64,000 nucleotides of DNA, taken from an uncultured Methanobacterium sp. Lineage in GTDB: Archaea > Methanobacteriota > Methanobacteria > Methanobacteriales > Methanobacteriaceae. The DNA lies in assembly GCF_963665055.1 (NCBI RefSeq), contig NZ_OY762015.1:1346501-1410500 (forward strand), written 5' to 3'. Positions within the stretch are counted from its first letter, which is position 1. Every line of letters starts with the position of its first letter. Below, piece after piece: positions 41,053-54,942 of this stretch. The translations under genes were made by a program, and so were the position numbers. The notes beneath the pieces were generated by a model, which saw only the letters and a list, made by a program, of their open reading frames with translations, was not told where the DNA came from and did no database searches.

Positions 41053-41568
41053 TCACTTTTCCCTGTTCATCAGTTTTTCATAGAATTCCAGTGCATTTTC
41101 CAGTTCTTTTATACCATAGTCCAGGGCTATCCGTGAAACTGGAAGCATGTTTGATGCATTTTTTTCTTTTTTTTCCAGAACTTCTTGGTAAAGTATCATT
41201 TTTGATTCATACAAAGGTTTGACAACTTTAATCCTTTTCTCAGGTGTTATTATATCCATAAATGCTGTCTGTACCAAAAAACTGAAATCGTCAGTTCCAG
41301 GTTTAACTGGCGTGGAAACCAGATCAACTAAATGTTTTTTTCCCTCCTCTGTGATGTGGTACACTTTTTTATTGATTTTTTCATTAGGCATCTCTTTTCC
41401 GATAATGAATCCGTTTTTTTCAAGTTTGGCCAATGTAGAATATAATACGTTGTTATTCAACTTGAAATAAGGATTCCCAAAGCAATCGCTTACATTTTTC
41501 TTTAATAGATACCCATGACTCGGTTGATATGAAATCATTCCTAAAATTATGAGTTCTGTGTTTACCAT
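41053..41568 (-). CDS. PadR family transcriptional regulator
   Basis: 171 residues. The winged helix is in ELIILGMISYQPSHGYLLKK through NNVLYSTLAKLEKNGFIIGK and KKVYHITEEGKKHL, the PadR pattern. A C-terminal helical region (about 115-170) would give the dimer interface. AAGGTGATCTT precedes the ATG. PadR proteins repress exporter operons and release on binding the exported compound; the ABC genes downstream fit this. A seven-copy repeat lies directly upstream of the start. Confidence 0.9.
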   Translation of the reverse strand: MVNTELIILGMISYQPSHGYLLKKNVSDCFGNPYFKLNNNVLYSTLAKLEKNGFIIGKEMPNEKINKKVYHITEEGKKHLVDLVSTPVKPGTDDFSFLVQTAFMDIITPEKRIKVVKPLYESKMILYQEVLEKKEKNASNMLPVSRIALDYGIKELENALEFYEKLMNREK

Positions 41569-41598
41569 AAGATCACCTTACACCAAAACCGATGTTAG

Positions 41599-41706
41599 TT
41601 TTAACATAGGTTACTTTTAACATAGGTTACTTTTAACATAGGTTACTTTTAACATAGGTTACTTTTAACATAGGTTATTTTTAACATAGGTTATTTTTAA
41701 CATAGT
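41599..41706. repeat. 16-bp tandem array in the padR promoter region
   Basis: TTTTAACATAGGTTAC occurs four times in a row (41599-41662), then twice as ...GGTTAT (41663-41694), then a truncated copy to 41706. The array starts 31 bases before the PadR ATG, covering the region where its TATA box should be. It could be an operator array; see findings. Confidence 0.95.
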
Positions 41707-41866
41707 GTCCGGAAGCATATATACTTTTTGCTAGATCCAACTACCTCCAAACAAATTATATAAAAGCAGATTTATCATAGGGACCACAAAAATAAAAGCA
41801 TAATATAAATCAAACAGGAATCACTGCAAAAATCAATTTAAATATGGATAAAGAAGGAGGGTGGAA

Positions 41867-42091
41867 ATGATTGACCGTATTGAAGTGAGTATGATCAATG
41901 AAAGTGTGCACAACTTTCGCAGAGGAGAGTTTGGAGTTGAATCTATAGAAATCCATGAAAAAAGAGGTCTGATTGAAGTAATTTATGGATCACAGGATAC
42001 TGGGAAAAAAATCGTGCTAATTCCCCTTCAAAATGTGGAAAAATGCGAATTCACCGATAAAAAGGAAAAAACTCCTAAAGAAGATGATTAA
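41867..42091 (+). CDS. Small conserved-looking protein of unknown function
   Basis: 74 residues from ATG 41867 with GGAGG six bases upstream (in-frame GTG 41861 also possible). Predicted all-beta with a charged tail: IDRIEVSMINESVHNFRRGEF, then SIEIHEKRGLIEVIYGSQDTGKKIVLIPLQNVEKCEF and a Lys/Glu/Asp end. It looks like a compact single-domain protein, perhaps of the ligand- or nucleic acid-binding barrel kind. Not recognised. A TATA-like TTATATAA lies near 41757. Confidence 0.65.
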   Translation: MIDRIEVSMINESVHNFRRGEFGVESIEIHEKRGLIEVIYGSQDTGKKIVLIPLQNVEKCEFTDKKEKTPKEDD

Positions 42092-42224
42092 ACTTAAATA
42101 ATACACTAAATATTAAATAACACCCAATAAGGAAAAAAATAAGTGAATAATCCTAGTTTAAGAATTGAATTTATGAAATTGAAAGTTATTTCCATCTTCA
42201 ATTTGATTTAAGCTTCAATTTGAT

Positions 42225-42800
42225 TCATATTCCATTTTTAAGTTTATTTTGATAATACATAGAATAAACTGCCCCTAAGGGGTTATGGGCAAGGACTCTA
42301 TCTTTAACAACCAGAGTGGTTACTGGTGCCTTTGAATGTTCTGTGAATAGGATGTCATGACCAATACACAGCCCAATTATGATGTTAAGATCTGTATTCT
42401 TTTCATTGAGAACTGTTGCTTGACCAATGGGATTGCACATGACTTCATAACAGTTTTCATCAATCTGCTCCAGCTGGAAATCGGATTTATCAATCCCACA
42501 TACTTTACAACAAACTGAGTGCACCTGAAAATGTTTTCGGAATAGATCATGAATTTGACGGGCTTCCTGTTCTAAACCAACACAAAATGCCATTCCAATC
42601 TTTTCATAGCCCATTTCCTTTGAAAAAAGAATTACCTCTTGTATACGGGTTTTTTCCATGTAGTATCTGGCTTCAATAGCAGAAGATGCTTTGAGTAAAC
42701 TGATTTCATCATCTACGTAAAGTTCTTTGATTTTATCCCCCATATCCCGGCAGTCTTTGCCGTTAAAACAATCTTTCTTAGTGCAGGAAGCACATTTCAA
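42225..42800 (-). CDS. DUF1847 metal-binding protein
   Basis: 191 residues. Cys-rich N-terminus CASCTKKDCFNGKDC, then conserved-looking GMAFCVGLEQEA, VCCKVCGIDKSDF, NPIGQATVLN and GLCIGHDILF, all characteristic of DUF1847 (two putative metal sites). Start TTG 42800 with GGAGGG six bases upstream. Function unknown; found in anaerobes and methanogens. Confidence 0.85.
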   Translation of the reverse strand: MKCASCTKKDCFNGKDCRDMGDKIKELYVDDEISLLKASSAIEARYYMEKTRIQEVILFSKEMGYEKIGMAFCVGLEQEARQIHDLFRKHFQVHSVCCKVCGIDKSDFQLEQIDENCYEVMCNPIGQATVLNEKNTDLNIIIGLCIGHDILFTEHSKAPVTTLVVKDRVLAHNPLGAVYSMYYQNKLKNGI

Positions 42801-42863
42801 ATTATTCCCTCCAATAATATTCTCATAAATATATTCTTTTTCCTGTTAATTTTAGTTCAAACG

Positions 42864-43808
42864 TTAATCACTGAAATTTCGGATAATTAACTCGTTTATT
42901 TCACCCCTACTGGATGTATTGGAATTTATATTTCGTTTAGCTGGTACTCTATCTATTTCATATTTGCTGTAGAGTTCGTCAAAGAAATTATCTTCCAAAT
43001 CATGGTTTTTGGGGTCACTGTTACTTAAGACAAGGTATGCACCTTTTAAATCCATTTCTTGATAAAATCTGGCCAGTTTTTCCTGGTCCTGGTCACAGAA
43101 CCTTTCTCCAGAGTAGCTGGTGAAATGAGAAGTGCTGTTTAGAGGCCGGTATGGTGGGTCCATGTACACTAATGTGTCCTTTTTAATGAAGTCCTGAGCA
43201 TGGGTGAAGTCTGCACATAGTATCTCTGTTTTTTCAAGTGCCTGGTGAACTGCCTGCAAGTTTGCTTCATCACAGATGTTGGGATTCTTATACCTGCCGA
43301 AGGGTACATTGAACTCACCCTTACTGTTCAGGCGAAAAAGTCCATTGTAACATGTTTTATTAAGGAATATCAAGGAAGCGGTTCTCTGGATCCATCCAGC
43401 CTCATAATTTGGATAATCCACAAACTCCAGTTGCTGGTTGTAGTCAGCCCGGATACTGTAAAAATTATCTTTTCTGGCATCTTCACCCTTTTGAAGGTGT
43501 TCAGTTTCCATATCATTAAGGATGGCGATTAGTTTATCCACATCCTGCTGAATCACTCTATAAGCCATGATTAACTCTGGATTCACGTCCATAAGAATGG
43601 ATTCATTGACCAGATAATGATTTTTAAGGTAAAAGAACATTGCCCCGCCACCAACAAAAGGTTCAATATACCGTTTGATAACCCGACTTTTCCGTATCGG
43701 CTTAGGGAACCTTTTTTCAAGTTCTAAAAGTAGCTGAGTTTTGCCCCCCGCCCATTTAAGAAATGGTCTGGCATTATTGAAATTATTTTTAATTAAATTT
43801 GTTGCCAT
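42864..43808 (-). CDS. dam: DNA adenine methyltransferase, Dam/DpnM family (orphan)
   Basis: 314 residues. Motif I FLKWAGGKTQLLLELE and motif IV DPPYRPLN define the D12 class N6-adenine methyltransferases; YNGLFRLNSKGEFNVPFG is the central target-recognition region seen in DpnM/Dam, which act on GATC. No restriction endonuclease gene is adjacent (neighbours are DUF1847 and dphB), so it looks solitary. GATC specificity is inference from the family. Confidence 0.9.
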   Translation of the reverse strand: MATNLIKNNFNNARPFLKWAGGKTQLLLELEKRFPKPIRKSRVIKRYIEPFVGGGAMFFYLKNHYLVNESILMDVNPELIMAYRVIQQDVDKLIAILNDMETEHLQKGEDARKDNFYSIRADYNQQLEFVDYPNYEAGWIQRTASLIFLNKTCYNGLFRLNSKGEFNVPFGRYKNPNICDEANLQAVHQALEKTEILCADFTHAQDFIKKDTLVYMDPPYRPLNSTSHFTSYSGERFCDQDQEKLARFYQEMDLKGAYLVLSNSDPKNHDLEDNFFDELYSKYEIDRVPAKRNINSNTSSRGEINELIIRNFSD

Positions 43809-43851
43809 TTTCTTAAAATCCTTATAATTTTCATGAAATAATTATCTGGAT

Positions 43852-44645
<794 letters not shown>

Positions 44646-44658
44646 TCACCTTCAACAT

Positions 44659-45059
44659 CTAATTATAGGATGGAAGGTTTATAAAATTTTATTTTGGAGT
44701 TAAGATAAATGTTTAATCAGTTATATGTTAAACTGCCAAGCACTGTTAAACTGCCAAGAACCCAATTAAACAGTGATCTGTAAACTGGTAATCCACAAGA
44801 AAATTATAAGAATAGTTACAGGTAAGGATTATGAGAAAAATGCAGTTCATAATTAATTTCAGTAATGGGTCAATTGCAGATAATAAGATAATTGCAGATA
44901 ATAGGTAATTGCAGATAATAAGATAATTGCAGATAATAGGTAATTGCAGATAATAGGTAATTGCAGATAACAGGCCAATTGCAGTTAATAATTAATGATT
45001 ATAGAATAACTACATGTTTATAGGAATAAGTACATGTTAAGAAAAATTAGAGGAATTCC
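44659..45059. repeat. Divergent dphB-trm5 spacer with a 17/18-bp tandem array
   Basis: AATTGCAGATAATAGGT (17 bp) and AATTGCAGATAATAAGAT (18 bp) alternate through 44872-44976 in six copies, with a decayed copy on each side. The unit-length alternation suggests slippage within the A/T tract. The array ends about 83 bases before the trm5 start. Confidence 0.9.
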
Positions 45060-46091
45060 ATGATTGGATTAAAGGTCCCTAAAAAAGAAGCCAACCACAT
45101 CAGACTGTTTCTACAGGAGAAATATTTGCTGGATCATAACTGGAAGATAAAGCGTTCTGATGATTATGTCTATCTTCCCTTAACTACCAAACCAGATAAT
45201 GATTTCATAAAAGAAATGGGGCTTTTCCAGGATAACCTGGTTGAAACTGAATTTGAAGAACTTAAGAAAAGACCCCGCAACATGGAAGACTTCCTCCAGG
45301 AAAAGATACCTCCTGAGAAGATGGAAGAATTTAAAAAATCATTTGATATCATAGGGGACGTGGTGATCCTGGAGATTCCAGAAGACCTGGAAGAAGAAAA
45401 ATACCTCATTGGAGAGGCTGCTCTAAAGTTCACCAAGAGAAGGTCTGTGTACCGTAAAAAAAGTGCAATTAAAGGTGTTATCCGTACCCGTGAGTTGGAA
45501 CACCTTGCAGGGAAAGATGACTCTGAAACCATCCACCGTGAATACGATTCCCGCATAATGCTGGATGTGAAAGATGTCTACTTCAGCCCCCGTCTGGCTA
45601 CAGAAAGAAGGATCATTGGTGATGAGGTCCAAGATGGTGAGGTAATTATTGACATGTTCACCGGGGTGGGGCCATTTGCCATTAACATCGCCAGAAGACC
45701 AAAACTTAAAAGTATAACTATTTACGCTGTAGACATTAATCCGGCAGCAATTCACTACCTCAAAGAGAATATGGAGTTAAATAAAGTTCAGGGTAAAGTT
45801 AAGCCACTTCTAGGAGATGTGGCAAAAGTTTTAAAGGATTTGGATGTTCAAGCTGACCGGATTATCATGAATCTCCCTGGAACTGCCTGTGAGTTTCTTC
45901 CAGTGGCAGTGGAACATTTAAAACCAGGTGGAACTTTGAATTATTACCAGTTCAGCCGGGATTTTGAAGATCCTGTAGAACGGGTTAAAAAAGCAGCTTA
46001 CCCCCGTCAGGTGGAAGTACTGGGTATGCGAAAGGTCAAATCCCGCAGTCCAAAGGTTTGGCATGTGGCCATTGATGCCCGTATTAATTGA
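45060..46091 (+). CDS. trm5: tRNA (guanine-N1)-methyltransferase Trm5
   Basis: 343 residues. An N-terminal archaeal D1-like domain is followed by an RNA-binding and a Rossmann domain: YDSRIMLDVKDVYFSPRLATE, motif I MFTGVGPFAINIAR, AVDINPAAIHYL and motif IV MNLPGTACEFLP. It makes m1G37 in tRNA to prevent frameshifting, and in archaea some paralogs start wyosine synthesis. AGAGGAATTCC precedes the ATG. Which Trm5 subclass cannot be fixed by eye. Confidence 0.9.
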   Translation: MIGLKVPKKEANHIRLFLQEKYLLDHNWKIKRSDDYVYLPLTTKPDNDFIKEMGLFQDNLVETEFEELKKRPRNMEDFLQEKIPPEKMEEFKKSFDIIGDVVILEIPEDLEEEKYLIGEAALKFTKRRSVYRKKSAIKGVIRTRELEHLAGKDDSETIHREYDSRIMLDVKDVYFSPRLATERRIIGDEVQDGEVIIDMFTGVGPFAINIARRPKLKSITIYAVDINPAAIHYLKENMELNKVQGKVKPLLGDVAKVLKDLDVQADRIIMNLPGTACEFLPVAVEHLKPGGTLNYYQFSRDFEDPVERVKKAAYPRQVEVLGMRKVKSRSPKVWHVAIDARIN

Positions 46092-46161
46092 GAATGAGAT
46101 AAGTTATATAGATTATAATATTTGATGATATCAGGAGTATATTTTATTTAGGAGTATTATT

Positions 46162-46785
46162 ATGGATAATAAACAATTTAAGAATAATATCCAGCTACCA
46201 CAATTATTGGAATTGGAATACTCATTTAAATCAGGAGGGCATAATTCACTTAAATTGGTTGATGGAAGGCTTTTCTTTTTTTCAGAAGCCGATTCTCATC
46301 TTACTGAAAAGAATGAATATCTCACCATGGTCTCAATTCCAGATGAAATAAAATGGAAACAATTCTGGGATGAACTAAACCAGTGCGGAATTTGGGACTG
46401 GGATGAATGTCGCTGGCCAGGTGAAGCTGAAGAAGACTCATCATGCGAGGAAGATCATGAAGAAGAACATTGCCACTGCGAAGATGATAACTGTGACCAT
46501 GATTCGGTAATAAATGAAAACATTCATAAAGATGAAAACATTCCTGAAGAAGATTTATCTAATGAAGATGATGATTCAAGTGAAGAAGATATCCTCCAAA
46601 ACATCCCAATTGAAGGAGATATCTGGCAGCTGAAAATAATAAAAGATAACCATAGAATTTCCTGCAAAAGCTGGTGTTTAAAAGAAAAATCCACAGATGA
46701 ATTCTTTCAGGCCATGGGAAAACTTGCAGGCGTGAATATAACTGAACCATTTGGTGACTTATCAAAGAGATTGACTGTTAATTAG
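46162..46785 (+). CDS. Acidic protein with His/Cys/Glu-rich central insert
   Basis: 207 residues. Two beta-rich halves (about residues 1-85 and 145-207, WQLKIIKDNHRISCKSW) flank a central segment of about 60 residues rich in Asp/Glu with clustered Cys and His (SSCEEDHEEEHCHCEDDNCDHD), which looks like a metal-binding, disordered loop. Without the insert the two halves would join as one small domain. AGGAG precedes the ATG. No family recognised; metal buffering or chaperone use is inference. Confidence 0.65.
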   Translation: MDNKQFKNNIQLPQLLELEYSFKSGGHNSLKLVDGRLFFFSEADSHLTEKNEYLTMVSIPDEIKWKQFWDELNQCGIWDWDECRWPGEAEEDSSCEEDHEEEHCHCEDDNCDHDSVINENIHKDENIPEEDLSNEDDDSSEEDILQNIPIEGDIWQLKIIKDNHRISCKSWCLKEKSTDEFFQAMGKLAGVNITEPFGDLSKRLTVN

Positions 46786-46810
46786 AGAGGATTGACTGAT
46801 AATTAGAGAG
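46769..46810. repeat. 21-bp tandem duplication spanning a stop codon
   Basis: Positions 46769-46789 and 46790-46810 are direct copies with one mismatch; core GATTGACTG then TAATTAGAGAG. The first copy contains the TAG stop of the acidic protein. Confidence 0.85.
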
Positions 46811-46937
46811 TAGAAAATTATTTTAAGATTAAATAAAGGATTTTAAAGGAAACTATTTTTGAACTAATTAAAAATAGGAATAAAATAAATGAATAAATAA
46901 TAAAGGATTATTGGTAGCTTATAAAAATAAAAGCCAT

Positions 46938-47869
<932 letters not shown>

Positions 47870-48080
47870 TAAATTCACATCCATCTTGACAGTTATATTA
47901 ATGTAGAGAGCTTGTATTATAATATAAAATCTAATTAATTGGTACTAAGCTATAAAATATATTAAAAATATGATAAAGGTAAAAAAACCATTTTGATTGA
48001 CATTCTAACCTGATGAATTAAAAAAATGATTTTTTTAAGCGTTAAAATAAAAAAATATGTTTCAGGGATTTTGGTAATCC

Positions 48081-48932
48081 CTAATAATGGCTGGCTGGTG
48101 TCATGTCCAGGTGTTTGTCTTCTTTTCCAGGAACTCCATAGGCATCTGCACGGCACTGGGTACAGGCCCGGAATACTGGTAGTATCTCCTCAACGTTATC
48201 CCTTACTGTTGAAAGTTCTTCACACCCTGGTTTGGGGTAGTCTTTCATTTTATGTAATGGTATGAGGGGTATGACATTCATCAGACTGGCTCCTCGTTTT
48301 TTAACTTCCTTGGCAATATCTTCGATGTGTTCATCGTTGAGACCGGGTATAAGGACACTGTTGACCTTAACCACCACCCCCAGTTTGGAAACCTTTTCTA
48401 TTCCTTCCAGCTGTTTTTGGGAGATGATTTTAAAGGCTTCTTCTCCTTCATAGACCTTACCATCATAGACTGCCCTGGAGTATATTTTTTTACCGATTTC
48501 AGGGTCTATGGCATTGACTGTTACAGTTATGGTACTGATTTTAGCCTCAGCCACTTCCTCAGCCAGATCTGCCAGTAGTAAGCCGTTGGTACTCATACAT
48601 TTGATGAGGTCAGGGAATTTTTTATCAATGATTCGGAAAAATTCCAGTGTTTCTGGATTGGCCAGGGCATCTCCGGGTCCAGCTACACCCACCACACTGA
48701 TGGGCATTTCCTTGATGACTTTAGCCACATGGGTTACTGCTTCTTCCACCGTCATGATCCTGGAGGATACTCCGGGGCGATGCTCACATTTGTTAAGTTC
48801 ACGGGTGCAGAAGTTGCACTGTATATTACAGCGAGGTGCGATGGGCAGATGAACTCTTCCCACCTTATCATGCATTTTTTCATTAAAACATGGGTGTACA
48901 CGGGTTATATGGGCGAATTTGGATTCATTCAT
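48081..48932 (-). CDS. nifB: NifB-type radical SAM protein
   Basis: 283 residues. The N-terminal HPCFNEKMHDKVGRVHLPIA and APRCNIQCNFCTRELNKCEH form the NifB signature with C-x3-C-x2-C for the radical SAM cluster and additional Cys for the K clusters. It lacks the NifX-like C-terminal domain, normal for archaeal NifB. It builds NifB-co, the 8Fe-9S-C core of nitrogenase cofactor. No other nif genes lie in the window. GGAGG precedes the ATG. Confidence 0.92.
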   Translation of the reverse strand: MNESKFAHITRVHPCFNEKMHDKVGRVHLPIAPRCNIQCNFCTRELNKCEHRPGVSSRIMTVEEAVTHVAKVIKEMPISVVGVAGPGDALANPETLEFFRIIDKKFPDLIKCMSTNGLLLADLAEEVAEAKISTITVTVNAIDPEIGKKIYSRAVYDGKVYEGEEAFKIISQKQLEGIEKVSKLGVVVKVNSVLIPGLNDEHIEDIAKEVKKRGASLMNVIPLIPLHKMKDYPKPGCEELSTVRDNVEEILPVFRACTQCRADAYGVPGKEDKHLDMTPASHY

Positions 48933-49187
48933 AAATAAATTCCTCCACTCCTATAGAATCTACGAATCTTTAAGATTGAACTTGTTATAGATATTGAACT
49001 TGTTATGGTATTATATGTAAATTATGGTATTAAATTATGGGATTACATGTAAACTGATCATATGAATTTATGGTGATCCTTTGTTACCGAGATATTGATC
49101 CTTACCTCATGTGGAAATAGCAATTTATTATTCAATTGAAGTTTCAAATTAAGATGTTCCACTTTTTTCAGGAGATTTAACCATTAT

Positions 49188-49757
49188 TCATATGGTTTTT
49201 TTATTTTTTTCCATTTCTTTAACAATTTCGCGGGTTTTCTCCAAATATTCTTCTTTAATATATTCATCTGAACAGGTTAAAGCTATGATATTACCTTCAG
49301 AGTAGTGTTCCATTACCCTAAATCCTTCTGGAATTATACGGAAGAGAGCATCGTAGATCTTCTTTTTAAGGTTTTCTTCAGGGTCATTGACAACCAGCCC
49401 CTCCAGTTTAATCTGAGGATCATCAATTATAACTTCATAACGGCTTGGTTGGTGTATTTTGTTCCTTCCTTCAAGTTCCCAGAGTTTTTTAAGAAGATCA
49501 GGAAGATATTTTTCATCCTGAATCTGTAAAAAACCTTCATTAGCTTCCTTATCATATTTGTATTCTGCAATATCCTCCATTACCACCGGTGGTGCTGTTT
49601 TCAAGTACTGGAGTGCAATAATAAACACAGGCTCACGAGGATCAATATAAATCCGAATATCCTTGATAGCACGACCTATCTGGACATCCTGTAATATCTG
49701 TCGGAGGATCATATCGTAGACTTCTCGTCCACTCTCATCATAACATTCCACTTGCAT
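49188..49757 (-). CDS. mmp17: Methanogenesis marker protein 17
   Basis: 189 residues. MQVECYDESGREVYDMILRQI at the start and IALQYLKTAPPVVMEDIAEY match the Mmp17 family; the protein is a charged alpha/beta chain. Homologs have been found in complexes that activate methyl-coenzyme M reductase. GGGGGATATA precedes the ATG, and it follows mmp15 by 10 bases as the last gene of the run. Confidence 0.85.
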   Translation of the reverse strand: MQVECYDESGREVYDMILRQILQDVQIGRAIKDIRIYIDPREPVFIIALQYLKTAPPVVMEDIAEYKYDKEANEGFLQIQDEKYLPDLLKKLWELEGRNKIHQPSRYEVIIDDPQIKLEGLVVNDPEENLKKKIYDALFRIIPEGFRVMEHYSEGNIIALTCSDEYIKEEYLEKTREIVKEMEKNKKTI

Positions 49758-49767
49758 TTATATCCCC

Positions 49768-51022
<1,255 letters not shown>

Positions 51023-51030
<8 letters not shown>

Positions 51031-51513
51031 CCCCTTGCTGGTCAAATTTTTCTTTATCAGATTCCTCTGTTTCCTTTGATTCTTCTAAGCCGTCTAAGAA
51101 AGTGTTAATTTTATTAACCACTTCCATGGTTTCATCCCTGGTTTCAGGATAGTGTATTTCCAGAACTGGAATTCCCCGTTTACGAAGGAAATACATGGAA
51201 AGTTCATTGGTACGAGCACAACCTATACATCCAAAGCCGTAAGGGGCATCCTCCATTATTATGGCTGCTTCAGCTTCTTCAATGATTGGTCCAAAAATAG
51301 CCATCCTACCCCTGATACCAGAAGGAACTTCAATGGCTGCATATTTAAGGCCCTGAATCGGCTCATTTTCGGTGATGTTAAATGGTGGCGAATCTATTTC
51401 AGGATCTGTGACCTTTTTACGGATTTCTTTTTGGACAACCAGTGGTTCATGCCCTCGCCTTTCCACCATGTCTGCCAGTATCAATGAGTTAGGTGGGAAA
51501 ACAGCTATTTTCA

Positions 51514-51514
<1 letters not shown>
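51023..51514 (-). CDS. mmp5: Methanogenesis marker protein 5
   Basis: 163 residues starting at GTG 51514 with AGGTGG six bases upstream. IAVFPPNSLILADMVERRGH at the start, AAIEVPSGIRGRMAIFGPII and the Cys pair in PYGFGCIGCARTNEL are the conserved blocks of Mmp5. The acidic, Lys/Glu-rich tail may be disordered. Its start overlaps the DUF2111 stop by 3 bases, so translation is coupled. Confidence 0.85.
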
Positions 51515-53823
<2,309 letters not shown>

Positions 53824-53834
53824 TGATTACCCTC

Positions 53835-54821
53835 CTAGGGCTTTTCATCATGTATTCCAGTGATTTTATCAGTATTAAAATCAAAAACGACCTCTTTATG
53901 ACCCTTGGATGTTAAATATAATTTTTTGTCGGATATGATACTTCCTACAACTGCCGTGGTTATGTTGACTTTTTCCAGGATTTCTATGATCTTGTCCACA
54001 TTATCTTCCCCTGCAGTGAGTACGAATCCTGCACCAGGGTAAAGTTTAAGCCAGTCCTCCCAGTTTACATCATTGTTACGGGGTATAAGTTCCAGTTCAA
54101 CTGTAGCTCCAGCATTTGAGGTTTCAAGGAGCATTCCAAGGGTCCCTAAAGTTCCAGGATTGCTTATATCTTTTCCAGCGCTTAAGAGGTGTTTTTGTGC
54201 AAGTTCATTCATGGCCATGATCTGGGCTTGAACCAGTTGGGCGCTTTTCATGGTGGTAGTATCCCAGTTCAGGTGGAACTTGGGGTGTATGACACCATCC
54301 AGGTCAATTGCAACCAGTACCTTGTCTCCTGGTTTGGCACCGCAGCTGGTTATGACATCTTCACGGTTCATAATCCCGGTTATGGACACATCCAGAGAGT
54401 TGTATGGTGCATCAGGATGAACATGGCCCCCTACCATGGGTACTCCGAATTTTTTCACACCCTCATTAATTCCATCCATGATCTGGCTGCATATATCTTT
54501 ATCTTGAGTTGAAAGGACGTTGGTCATTCCGATGGGTATTCCACCCATGGCTGCAATGTCGTTAACATTTACCAGTACTGAACAGTACCCTGCCCACCAT
54601 GGATCAGCTTCCATTAGTTTTCCCCACATTCCATCAGCAGCCATGAGGATTACTTGGCTGTTGCCGATTTCCAGGGCAGATGCATCATCACCAAAACCAA
54701 GAAGAGTCCTTCCTGCAATGTTGTAAGTCTCTTCAAGGAGTCCTGTTACGTCTTTTATGAGATTTTTACGAGTAATGCCTTCAAAACTCCGTATAGAATC
54801 AACAAGTGACTTTAAATCCAA
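53835..54821 (-). CDS. mmp2: Methanogenesis marker protein 2 (PurM/SelD-like)
   Basis: 328 residues starting at TTG 54821 with GGGGTG five bases upstream. AIR-synthase fold: FGDDASALEIGNSQVILMAADG near the N-terminus, VNVNDIAAMGGIPIGMTNVL and the glycine-rich VGGHVHPDAPYNS, as in SelD, HypE and ThiL. These bind ATP to activate a substrate by phosphorylation. First gene of the mmp run; its promoter would lie in the 120-base AT-rich spacer before it. Confidence 0.88.
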   Translation of the reverse strand: MDLKSLVDSIRSFEGITRKNLIKDVTGLLEETYNIAGRTLLGFGDDASALEIGNSQVILMAADGMWGKLMEADPWWAGYCSVLVNVNDIAAMGGIPIGMTNVLSTQDKDICSQIMDGINEGVKKFGVPMVGGHVHPDAPYNSLDVSITGIMNREDVITSCGAKPGDKVLVAIDLDGVIHPKFHLNWDTTTMKSAQLVQAQIMAMNELAQKHLLSAGKDISNPGTLGTLGMLLETSNAGATVELELIPRNNDVNWEDWLKLYPGAGFVLTAGEDNVDKIIEILEKVNITTAVVGSIISDKKLYLTSKGHKEVVFDFNTDKITGIHDEKP

Positions 54822-54942
54822 GAGCGCACCCCTATTATTAGTTAAAAATTTAAGAGTTTCATTTTAATATTTTAATTCTGTTAATTAAATAATTCAATAC
54901 ATCTAATGTTTTAATTCAAGTTTTTTTATAAGAATCATCAAC

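Noticed and set aside
48081..48932. Nitrogen fixation island
   Set aside because: Only nifB is present; NifB-type genes occur alone in many methanogens and no nifHDK or nifEN lies in the window.
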